From: WJLC01 sp964600865
Lineage (GTDB): Archaea > Nanobdellota > Nanobdellia > Pacearchaeales > GW2011-AR1
Direction of reading: 5' to 3'
DNA: 6,580 nt
NCBI GenBank assembly: GCA_964600865.1
Contig: CAZRJP010000030.1
Span: 1 to 6,580, forward strand
The notes beneath the pieces are model-generated. The model was not told the origin of the DNA, did no database searches, and saw only the letters and a program-made list of their open reading frames with translations. Positions 1 to 4,943 of this stretch are shown one piece after another; position 1 is the stretch's first letter, and every line of letters begins with the position of its first letter. The position numbers and the translations under genes were made by a program.

Positions 1-28
1 ATCTCAGAACTAATTTTTGGTTTTGCCT

Positions 29-42
29 AGGACATATGTCCT
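29..42. repeat. Perfect 14-bp palindrome
   Basis: AGGACATATGTCCT is its own reverse complement. As RNA the stem could extend outward with gaps (28 with 43 as U-G, 27 with 44, 25 with 46). It could be a binding site for a dimeric regulator or the stem of a transcript hairpin. No flanking gene in the window explains it. Confidence 0.6.
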
Positions 43-128
43 GGTCTAGCACACTGATTATTTTCTATGAGGATTAATTTTTTAGTAAAATGCAATAAAT
101 AAGTGTCTAAAAAACAATATTTTTGAAA

Positions 129-183
129 CCCTTGGAGAGTTTGTTCAGGCAAAAAAATAGATACCCAAACACGCTCTCCTGGG
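129..183 (+). other. Long imperfect hairpin, possible structured RNA
   Basis: Three blocks pair in order: CCC 129-131 with GGG 181-183, GGAGAG 134-139 with CTCTCC 174-179, and TTTG 140-143 with CAAA 166-169. That gives 13 pairs with small bulges around a 22-nt A-rich loop. GC-rich paired blocks stand out in this AT-rich DNA. It is not followed by a T-run, so a terminator role is unlikely. No known RNA family was recognised. Confidence 0.35.
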
Positions 184-274
184 CAAAAAGAGGTGATATA
201 ATAGAGAGGATCAATTCATATATAAACCTTTCGGTTATGTTACTCTTATAAAATGACACAGGTTCTTATTTCTA

Positions 275-362
275 AAGTGACAATGGATGTTTATAAATAA
301 ATCCGTAAGTGTTGAATTAAGTGACATATTTCTATGGATAACACAAAAATAAATCAGTAAGT
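275..362. repeat. Two degenerate direct repeat copies before scpA
   Basis: The blocks AAGTGACA, ATGGAT and AAATAAATC-N-GTAAGT occur in the same order twice: at 275-282, 283-288 and 295-310, and again at 319-326, 334-339 and 347-362. The second copy is 8 nt longer in its middle. The repeats end just before the scpA TATA box. They could be paired regulator sites or the remains of a local duplication. Confidence 0.5.
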
Positions 363-366
363 TAGG

Positions 367-376
367 TTTTTAAGTA
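367..376 (+). promoter_or_regulatory. TATA box of scpA
   Basis: TTTTTAAGTA is centred about 24 nt before the ATG at 396. Archaeal TATA boxes lie about 26 nt before the transcription start, so transcription would begin at or next to the start codon, giving a leaderless mRNA. This supports 396 over the inner ATG at codon 9. The same TAAGTA core precedes the next gene. Confidence 0.65.
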
Positions 377-395
377 TTGATGTTCTTTTTAATAT

Positions 396-1340
396 ATGAA
401 AAAGTCCTTAAAAGAAGTGATGAATCTATCTGGTGATTTACAAAATGTTGAGATGGATAATTCTGAAGAAGATAAAATAGAGAAAGTTAAGCAGAATGAA
501 ATACATGATTTATTGTTTAGTAGAGAATTAGGATGGCAAGAGATTATTTATGATTTAATTAATACAGAACAATTAGACCCCTGGGATGTTAATATTACTA
601 TTTTAACAAATAGATATCTTGAAAAAATAAAAAAGTTAGAAGAGGCTGATTTTTTTGTTTCTAGTAAAGTTTTATTGGCTGCTGCTCTTCTTTTAAGAAT
701 CAAGTCAGAAATTCTTTTAAATGAGTATGTTAAGAGTATTGATGAAATTTTATTTGGAAAAAAGGAAGAGAGTAAAAAAGAAGTGGAGAAGATTGAATTA
801 GATGGTGAGATTCCTGAATTAGTTCCTAAAACACCTGTTCCAAGATCCAAAAAAGTTACATTAAAAGAATTAGTAACTGCATTGAATAAGGCAATTAAAA
901 CAGAAAATAGAAGGATTAGAAAGGAAATTGTGAATAAGAATGCCCTTAGAGAAACAGGAATTTCTTTACCTAAAAAGAAAAAGACTAGTATTAAAGATAG
1001 AATAAAAGATATTTATGATAGGTTGTTTGGGCATTTTGAAAAAAATAAAGAACATAAGAAAGTAAGTTTTACAGAGTTTATTGGGGAGGATAAAGAAACA
1101 AGAATTATTTCATTTTATCCTTTGCTTCATTTGGAAAACCAGAAAAAAATATGGCTTGAACAGGAAAATCATTTTGAAGAAATTCATATATGGCTTAAAG
1201 AAGTTTATTTAAAACACAACCCAAGTATAACAGAGATTCTTGCTGAAGAATTAAAAAAAGAAAGAGAAAAGCTAAATAAATCTCAGAAAAAAAGATTAAA
1301 GAAGATTGATAAGGAATTTAAAAACCCCATTGGAGAGTAA
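396..1340 (+). CDS. scpA: Segregation and condensation protein A (ScpA kleisin)
   Basis: ScpA is the kleisin subunit that bridges the two heads of an SMC dimer in the prokaryotic condensin complex, which organises and separates chromosomes. The N-terminal domain spans about residues 38-110 and carries the family signature: GWQEII, a DPWDVNI block (61-67), and VLLAAALLLRIKSEILL (92-108). A charged linker (about 115-220) follows. The C-terminal winged helix (about 222-268) contains FYPLLHLENQKKIWLEQ and FEEIHIWL, the surface that binds the SMC head in this family. The tail (283-314) is strongly basic and acidic and probably helical. The length of 314 aa is slightly above the usual size because of the linker and tail. 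The start is set by the TATA box at 367-376. Partner genes smc and scpB are not in the window. Confidence 0.9.
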   Translation: MKKSLKEVMNLSGDLQNVEMDNSEEDKIEKVKQNEIHDLLFSRELGWQEIIYDLINTEQLDPWDVNITILTNRYLEKIKKLEEADFFVSSKVLLAAALLLRIKSEILLNEYVKSIDEILFGKKEESKKEVEKIELDGEIPELVPKTPVPRSKKVTLKELVTALNKAIKTENRRIRKEIVNKNALRETGISLPKKKKTSIKDRIKDIYDRLFGHFEKNKEHKKVSFTEFIGEDKETRIISFYPLLHLENQKKIWLEQENHFEEIHIWLKEVYLKHNPSITEILAEELKKEREKLNKSQKKRLKKIDKEFKNPIGE

Positions 1341-1375
1341 TGTGTAACTACTTCTAAATAACAATAATAGTAAGG

Positions 1376-1385
1376 TTTATAAGTA
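1376..1385 (+). promoter_or_regulatory. TATA box of the methyltransferase gene
   Basis: TTTATAAGTA is centred about 25 nt before the ATG at 1406, nearly the same spacing as for scpA. It gives this gene its own leaderless transcript although scpA ends only 65 nt upstream. Confidence 0.7.
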
Positions 1386-1405
1386 TTTATTGCCTATATA
1401 TTTGT

Positions 1406-1951
1406 ATGAAAATAAAAGAATATGATGAGATTGATATTAATTTATCTAATGAGGATAAAAATAAAATAGAGGGTGTAGCAAAAAGGACCTTGGAAAAATA
1501 CTCTGATTCAGATAGAGATGGAGTTATCTCAGGAAATATTAAATATTCACTAATAAAAATGAATTCTGTTTTAAATGGGGATTTTACTGGAAAATATATC
1601 CTAGATTTAGGATGTGGTTCAAGAAGTGGTCATCTTGATGGGTTGCCTACATCATCTGCTAATTCTAGGTATGAGCCTTGGCTTTGCAGAGCATTATCTA
1701 ATACAGGAGCTAATCCTATTGGATTGGATATTGGGAAAAATTATGATGAAGAATTTACTCATTATCCAGTTGATTTAACTAATAAAGATTCTTTAGGGTT
1801 TTTGGAAGATAATTCTATTGATTTAGCAAATGCTAAAATGTTGTTTACTTCAATGCTTCTTCAGGAAAATTCTACAGATTTTAAGAATAATTTAATTTCT
1901 CAATTAGAAAGAGTTGTTAAGCCAGAAGGGGTTTTTATTTATGATAATTAA
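1406..1951 (+). CDS. Class I SAM-dependent methyltransferase, short form
   Basis: The fold is recognisable from SAM-binding motif I ILDLGCGSRSG (65-75), the acidic strand-2 end GLDIG with Asp108 (106-110), a DLT motif-III position (123-125), SIDLANAKMLF as motif IV (137-147), and the late ERVVKPEGVFIYDN segment (168-181). An EPWLCRAL block (90-97) sits where substrate-facing helices occur. The substrate cannot be read from sequence. The protein ends right after the strand that follows the KPEG turn, so the two last strands of a standard Rossmann methyltransferase are missing; reading through the stop gives nothing methyltransferase-like. It may be a naturally short family or a 3'-truncated gene. 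It has its own promoter and no clear tie to scpA or dph6. Confidence 0.8.
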   Translation: MKIKEYDEIDINLSNEDKNKIEGVAKRTLEKYSDSDRDGVISGNIKYSLIKMNSVLNGDFTGKYILDLGCGSRSGHLDGLPTSSANSRYEPWLCRALSNTGANPIGLDIGKNYDEEFTHYPVDLTNKDSLGFLEDNSIDLANAKMLFTSMLLQENSTDFKNNLISQLERVVKPEGVFIYDN

Positions 1952-1962
1952 TTTTTCATAAG

Positions 1963-1972
1963 TATTAAATAC
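1963..1972 (+). promoter_or_regulatory. TATA box of dph6
   Basis: TATTAAATAC is centred about 25-26 nt before the ATG at 1993, within the 41-nt gap after the methyltransferase stop. The spacing again implies a leaderless mRNA. Confidence 0.6.
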
Positions 1973-1992
1973 CTTATTTTTAATTTATTTTT

Positions 1993-2676
1993 ATGAAAGT
2001 CGGAGTATTGTTTTCAGGTGGAAAAGATTCTTGTTATTCTGCTTACTTAGCAAAACAAAAAGGGAATGAACTTGCTTGCTTAATAACTATTAATTCTGAG
2101 AATCCTGATAGTTATATGTTTCATACCCCAAGCATTAGCAAAACAAAAAAACAGGCAGAGGTTATGAACTTGCCCCTAATTGTTCATAAAACTCCAGGAG
2201 AAAAAGAAAAAGAATTAGATGATTTAAAAGAGGCAATTAAAATTGCAATAGAAAAACACAATATTCAAGGAATTGTTACAGGAGCATTACATAGCAATTA
2301 TCAAAAATCAAGAATACAAAAGATATGTGATGATTTAAAGATAAAATGCATTAACCCTTTATGGCATATTAATTCAGAAGAATATTGGAGAAGATTATTC
2401 GAGAATCATTTTGAGGTAATGATTGTAGGAGTAGCTTCTGATGGACTATATGAAGAATGGTTAGGGAGGATTATAACCCAAAGAGAATTTGAAAAATTGA
2501 AGTCATTACAAGAAAAATTCAAGTTTCACTTAGCATTTGAGGGAGGTGAAGCAGAGACATTCATAACTAATTGTCCTTTGTTTAAGAAAGGGCTTAAGGT
2601 AATTAATGGAAAAAAAACTTGGGATGGAACCAGTGGAAAATATTTTATAGATAAAATAGAGTTAGTTAATAAGTAA
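1993..2676 (+). CDS. dph6: Diphthine--ammonia ligase (Dph6), apparent hybrid gene
   Basis: Dph6 uses ATP and ammonia to turn diphthine into diphthamide, the modified histidine of translation elongation factor 2. The PP-loop SGGKDS (residues 8-13) binds ATP in this N-type ATP pyrophosphatase family. Family blocks follow: GALHSNYQKSR (97-107), PLW (122-124), a GL...WLGR region (151-159) and EGGEAETF (183-190). The length of 227 aa is normal for archaeal forms. From memory the family usually has an aromatic residue in GGE-F/Y-ET; here it is Ala187, while the detached tail at 3842-3964 keeps Phe. The last 15 bases overlap the convergent endonuclease gene. I infer that the 3' part, from about codon 186 or somewhat earlier, came in with that gene. 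The function call is firm; the hybrid origin is a hypothesis. Confidence 0.9.
   Translation: MKVGVLFSGGKDSCYSAYLAKQKGNELACLITINSENPDSYMFHTPSISKTKKQAEVMNLPLIVHKTPGEKEKELDDLKEAIKIAIEKHNIQGIVTGALHSNYQKSRIQKICDDLKIKCINPLWHINSEEYWRRLFENHFEVMIVGVASDGLYEEWLGRIITQREFEKLKSLQEKFKFHLAFEGGEAETFITNCPLFKKGLKVINGKKTWDGTSGKYFIDKIELVNK
2610..2617 (-). terminator. Possible oligo-T terminator of the endonuclease gene
   Basis: Eight A on the plus strand give a T8 run on the minus strand, 45-52 nt after the endonuclease stop. It lies inside the dph6 coding end, where it encodes two lysines, so codon content alone could also explain it. Confidence 0.35.
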
Positions 2677-3801
2677 ATATTTCCCTCTGCTTATTTTTTT
2701 CAGGATGCCCTTTTTTCTATATCTCCAAAGATAAGTGATAGGAGATACATATCCCAATTTTCCCATTTCTTTAACAAATTCTGAAGTGGTTATTACACCT
2801 TTTTTGCTTATTTTCTTCATAACACCCAATGAAAAGTATTGCCTTCGATGCCCTTTTATCTTTCTCATTTCTCTGGTCTTGTTTCTTTTTTTATTGCTAA
2901 TGAAATCAATTTCATCTATAAATTTGTTAATAGAATCCGCATAGATATATAATGCCCACCTTGCAGTAATTTTTCCAAATCCTGATGCTGTCTTATTAAC
3001 TCTTATACATTCTAATTTGAGATTGCTTTCAATTTCAAAATGTTCTTTCAAAAGGAGATGCTCTCCTAGTAATAATTTAGGGGGGTTAGATAAGATTTCT
3101 TCAATTAAAATAGGGTGGTCTTTTCGCAATTGTCTTATGTAGATTCTTTTTTCTTTAGGATATTTCAATTTACCTTTTACTATTGGCGTTATGTCTATAT
3201 TTCTCTTTAAACTAAGATATCTTTTTGAACCAATATATATCGGACTACCTTCTGCTTCGAAGGCTATTTGTAAATATCTCCTACTATACTCCTTATTTAA
3301 TAGAATTAATTTAGGTATATATTCAGGAATAGGAATTAGGTATCTCATTATTGTTGGAGCAGTAGTTCTTAGGAAACCTTTATCTAATCTTTGAATTATG
3401 TATTGATCTATATTATCCCCAAACAACGACTTTAAGTTATTAATAAACATGTTATGGAAGAAATCTTCAGGGGCATGTAATCTAAATTCAGTATTGTTAG
3501 AACCCTCAGATGCCATTAGTGAATATAACTCTACAAAGCAGATATTATTTAATGAAAAAGGAAGTTTTAATGATAATTTTCTGCATCCTCTATAAAATAA
3601 GATAGATGAAACTAATTTATTGATTGCAGGAGACTGATTATATTTAGATATAAGTTTTTTGACTGTTAATGATTTCCCTCTCAACTTAATACCTTTTGGG
3701 ATAGAATCTAGTTCAAGACAACTACTATCTGGAAGATCCCAGTAATTAATTTGGGACAAATCTGGAGCTTTTTGGAGATATTTGGAAAAAGAAAATTTCA
3801 T
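2662..3801 (-). CDS. Free-standing LAGLIDADG homing endonuclease-like protein with C-terminal winged helix
   Basis: Two LAGLIDADG-type motifs are visible: LYSLMASEG (92-100, acidic Glu99) and LQIAFEAEG (177-185, acidic Glu184), each opening a domain of about 85-130 residues. The second domain ends with the family's WALYIYADSINKFIDEIDF pattern (282-300) and a basic segment. Two acidic motif ends are what a monomeric, two-domain DNA endonuclease needs to cut both strands, so cleavage activity is possible. Residues about 323-379 (FSLGVMKKISKKGVITTSEF through LWRYRKKGILKKI) look like a winged helix for extra DNA contact. I see no intein splice signals and no group I intron; it is a complete gene with its own TATA box. 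It converges with dph6, overlapping it by 15 bp, and sits between dph6 and a detached dph6 tail, which suggests it arrived by homing. A regulator built on the same fold is the main alternative. Confidence 0.8.
   Translation of the reverse strand: MKFSFSKYLQKAPDLSQINYWDLPDSSCLELDSIPKGIKLRGKSLTVKKLISKYNQSPAINKLVSSILFYRGCRKLSLKLPFSLNNICFVELYSLMASEGSNNTEFRLHAPEDFFHNMFINNLKSLFGDNIDQYIIQRLDKGFLRTTAPTIMRYLIPIPEYIPKLILLNKEYSRRYLQIAFEAEGSPIYIGSKRYLSLKRNIDITPIVKGKLKYPKEKRIYIRQLRKDHPILIEEILSNPPKLLLGEHLLLKEHFEIESNLKLECIRVNKTASGFGKITARWALYIYADSINKFIDEIDFISNKKRNKTREMRKIKGHRRQYFSLGVMKKISKKGVITTSEFVKEMGKLGYVSPITYLWRYRKKGILKKISRGKYLLIN
2694..2700 (+). terminator. Oligo-T terminator of dph6
   Basis: A run of seven T lies 18 nt after the dph6 stop, which fits archaeal intrinsic termination without a hairpin. 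It lies inside the 3' coding end of the opposing endonuclease gene. Confidence 0.45.
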
Positions 3802-3822
3802 AGTTTAATAAAATCATTAAAA

Positions 3823-3832
3823 TATTTAAATA
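3823..3832 (-). promoter_or_regulatory. TATA box of the endonuclease gene
   Basis: TATTTAAATA, itself palindromic, is centred 26-27 nt before the ATG at 3801. A purine-rich AGGAA stretch just upstream (3833-3838) could be the TFB recognition element. The promoter ends within a few bases of the detached dph6 tail, so the proposed insert carries a complete transcription unit. Confidence 0.7.
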
Positions 3833-3841
3833 TTCCTATTG

Positions 3842-3964
3842 GGGGAATTTGAAACATTTGTTTTAGATTGTCCTTTATTTGAGAGGGAATTAAAAGTTAT
3901 TGATAAGGAAATAACTGGTGAGAAAAATTCATGGAAAATAGAGATTGATGTGGATATTAAATAA
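3842..3964 (+). pseudogene. Detached 3' end of a dph6 gene (40 codons plus stop)
   Basis: The frame starting GGG GAA TTT reads GEFETFVLDCPLFERELKVI and continues for 20 more residues to a TAA stop. The first 20 residues match residues 185-204 of the intact Dph6 at 13 positions, including G-E-x-E-T-F and C-P-L-F, in the same orientation. It has no start codon and the frame is closed by TAA at 3827-3829, so it cannot encode a working enzyme. There are no internal stops or frameshifts, which points to fairly recent separation. At the DNA level the matching 63 bases are about 63 percent identical by my count, so it is not a recent tandem copy. I interpret it as the native dph6 tail displaced by the endonuclease insertion; the remnant of a second dph6 gene is the alternative. 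Confidence 0.85.
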
Positions 3965-4001
3965 AAAGAAAACTTTTCTATATCCTTGTTTTCGATGTAT
4001 C

Positions 4002-4025
4002 GCATTCGCTTATTTGATTGAATGC
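4002..4025. repeat. Small inverted repeat between the dph6 remnant and the GrpB gene
   Basis: GCATTC (4002-4007) and GAATGC (4020-4025) can pair around a 12-nt loop. The left arm runs on into CGCTTA, as the GCGTTCGCTTA at 4053-4063 does. The 96 nt from 3965 to 4060 hold nothing else I recognise apart from short T-runs on the minus strand (3964-3968 and 4030-4034) that could end GrpB transcription. Confidence 0.3.
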
Positions 4026-4052
4026 CACTAAAAATTACTCCCACTCTTTTAG

Positions 4053-4060
4053 GCGTTCGC
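4053..4060 (+). repeat. Left copy of inverted repeat flanking the GrpB gene
   Basis: GCGTTCGC directly abuts the stop codon of the GrpB-family gene. Its exact reverse complement occurs at 4625-4632 on the other side of the gene, and a one-mismatch relative (GCATTCGC) is at 4002-4009. These GC-rich octamers stand out against the surrounding AT-rich DNA. Confidence 0.4.
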
Positions 4061-4585
4061 TTAATTATAATACTCTTTCAAAGCCAACTTTTCAATTTTT
4101 TGTAGAAAAGATTTTTTATATTCTCTATACTTTTTTCCCTTGCCTTTTGCATGTTTAATCGCTTCTTTCTTAACTCTTTCATATTCTTTTATTGCTTTTG
4201 GATTTTTCCTTAAGTAATCTCTCACAGCTAACATTGATTTCCATGTTTTACTATCGCTGTGAGTTAATTGAATATGAACTCGCCTTTCATTTCCTTCATA
4301 AATTATTATTTTTTGAAAGAAGCTCCTTTCCTTGTCTCCACCAGTTGGTCGGAAGTCATAGCCATTTCTTTCTAATTTTTTTATCGCTTTTTGAATTTGA
4401 TTTTTTGGAACAGAAATGGCAATATCAATAATTCCTTTTCCTCCAAGCCCATTTATTGATGAGCTTCCTACATGTTCAATTTCTGCTCGCGGAAAAATTT
4501 CTTTTAATTTAGCTCTCTCTTTATTGAAAAGTTGTTTATATTTTTCTGAATGTTTGTTGAAAGAGTATTTTTTTAAATCTGCCAT
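4061..4585 (-). CDS. GrpB family protein (UPF0157, nucleotidyltransferase fold)
   Basis: The protein carries the family core HVGSSSINGLGGKGIIDIAI (38-57), equivalent to the usual H-V-G-S-T-x-V-P-G-L-x-x-K-x-I-I-D-I pattern, with the G-S pair and Asp54 where nucleotidyltransferase-fold proteins bind metal and nucleotide. Later family blocks are ERSFF (86-90), RRVHIQL (101-107) and VRDYLRKNP (121-129), followed by a lysine-rich helical end. The length of 174 aa is typical. Members have been called glutamate-rich GrpB or dephospho-CoA kinase-associated domains, but the substrate is not established, so none is assigned. It has its own promoter and stands alone between the dph6 remnant and the tRNA. 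Flanking inverted repeats hint at past mobility. Confidence 0.85.
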   Translation of the reverse strand: MADLKKYSFNKHSEKYKQLFNKERAKLKEIFPRAEIEHVGSSSINGLGGKGIIDIAISVPKNQIQKAIKKLERNGYDFRPTGGDKERSFFQKIIIYEGNERRVHIQLTHSDSKTWKSMLAVRDYLRKNPKAIKEYERVKKEAIKHAKGKGKKYREYKKSFLQKIEKLALKEYYN

Positions 4586-4610
4586 CTTTTATTATTTGAA
4601 TCTTTTCAGA

Positions 4611-4619
4611 TTTATTAAA
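4611..4619 (-). promoter_or_regulatory. TATA box of the GrpB-family gene
   Basis: TTTAATAAA on the minus strand is centred 30 nt before the ATG at 4585. The spacing allows a leader of only a few bases. It lies between the start codon and the right inverted repeat copy. Confidence 0.5.
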
Positions 4620-4624
4620 TTATC

Positions 4625-4632
4625 GCGAACGC
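4625..4632 (-). repeat. Right copy of inverted repeat flanking the GrpB gene
   Basis: GCGAACGC on the plus strand is the exact reverse complement of the copy at 4053-4060. It lies upstream of the GrpB TATA box, between that gene and the tRNA-Ala terminator. Confidence 0.4.
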
Positions 4633-4645
4633 TTATTTATTTCCC

Positions 4646-4652
4646 AAAAAAA
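4646..4652 (-). terminator. Oligo-T terminator of tRNA-Ala
   Basis: Seven T on the minus strand begin immediately after the discriminator base of the tRNA. This is the expected archaeal oligo-T stop signal and probably ends both the tRNA and any read-through from the hisS cluster. Confidence 0.6.
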
Positions 4653-4723
4653 TGGACCTGCTGAGAATTGAACTCAGATCCCTTGACTGCCAGCCAAGTA
4701 TAATACCACTATACCACAGGCCC
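4653..4723 (-). tRNA. tRNA-Ala (anticodon GGC)
   Basis: A full 71-nt cloverleaf folds by hand. The acceptor GGGCCTG pairs with CAGGTCC and includes a G3-U70 wobble, the classic identity element for alanyl-tRNA synthetase. The D arm has A14, GG and A21 in place with one T-T mismatch. The anticodon stem CTTGG/TCAAG encloses the loop CTGGCAG with anticodon GGC at 4689-4691, reading GCC and GCU alanine codons. The T arm is perfect, CTGAG/CTCAG around TTCAATT. The discriminator is A73 and CCA is not encoded, so it must be added after transcription. No intron is present. The first base coincides with the last base of the stop codon of the upstream small gene. Confidence 0.93.
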
Positions 4724-4941
4724 TAATTAGAAAATACAGATGTTAGATTATTTCCTTTAAATCTTAAACTAGAATTAGCAGCAGATTCATGAGCACTCTC
4801 AACTTTCTTGATAAACTCTCCAACTTCTTTAACATGCCTCATTTCAACATTGTTTATTATTTTATATTCCATATTTTTATCTTTATAGAACTCTTGAAGT
4901 TTTTTCACTCCTTGTGTGTATTCTGGGGTTAATTCTTTCAT
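4723..4941 (-). CDS. Small protein of unknown function (72 aa) between hisS and tRNA-Ala
   Basis: I do not recognise this protein. It starts 2 nt after the hisS stop in the same direction, which fits a co-transcribed gene. It is hydrophilic and mostly helical in appearance, with no membrane segment, signal peptide, cysteine pair or known motif. The central stretch with MRHVKEVGEFIKKVESAHE (33-52) looks like one amphipathic helix, and the tail is Ser/Asn-rich. No good Shine-Dalgarno sequence is visible close to the ATG, so translation may depend on coupling to hisS. Its TAG stop shares its final G with the first base of tRNA-Ala. It could be a lineage-specific protein or a chance open frame; position and spacing favour the former. 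Confidence 0.55.
   Translation of the reverse strand: MKELTPEYTQGVKKLQEFYKDKNMEYKIINNVEMRHVKEVGEFIKKVESAHESAANSSLRFKGNNLTSVFSN
4756..4763 (-). promoter_or_regulatory. Possible TATA box for tRNA-Ala inside the small gene
   Basis: The minus strand reads GATTTAAAGG around these bases, centred about 36 nt before the first tRNA base. Transcription would then start about 10 nt upstream of the tRNA and leave a short leader for 5' processing. In AT-rich DNA such a match is easily found by chance. Confidence 0.3.
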
Positions 4942-4943
4942 TT

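Larger units (their letters stand above)
1..395. other. Non-coding region upstream of scpA
   Basis: I see no convincing gene in these 395 bases on either strand; the open stretches starting with ATG are about 15 codons or less. The region is not featureless: it holds a perfect palindrome (29-42), a long imperfect hairpin (129-183), TATA-like stretches near 216-225 and 290-299, a small hairpin AACC-TTTC-GGTT near 225-235, and two degenerate tandem repeat copies (275-362). I looked for RNase P RNA, SRP RNA, 5S rRNA and tRNA signatures and recognised none. It may be an unrecognised small RNA gene plus control sequences for scpA, or a degraded gene. Confidence 0.6.

Noticed and set aside
1..395. 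RNase P RNA, SRP RNA, 5S rRNA or a tRNA in the upstream region
   Set aside because: I found none of the conserved core sequences by eye and no cloverleaf could be folded. A covariance-model search would be needed to exclude diverged forms.
548..850. Minus-strand open frame of 100 codons inside scpA
   Set aside because: It is a shadow of the well-supported scpA frame, with no motif and no promoter.
2662..3801. Intein, group I intron or WhiA-type regulator as explanation of the LAGLIDADG protein
   Set aside because: There are no splice-junction residues or intron core, and the gene is antisense to dph6 with its own start and stop. WhiA is a bacterial sporulation-type regulator with degenerate motifs, whereas both acidic motif residues are present here.
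3826..4044. Minus-strand open frame of 72 codons
   Set aside because: It lies antisense across the dph6 remnant, has no recognisable motif, and the plus-strand frame there clearly matches a Dph6 tail.
4416..4664. Plus-strand open frames across the GrpB gene and into the tRNA
   Set aside because: They overlap GrpB on the wrong strand and run into the tRNA; no family signature.
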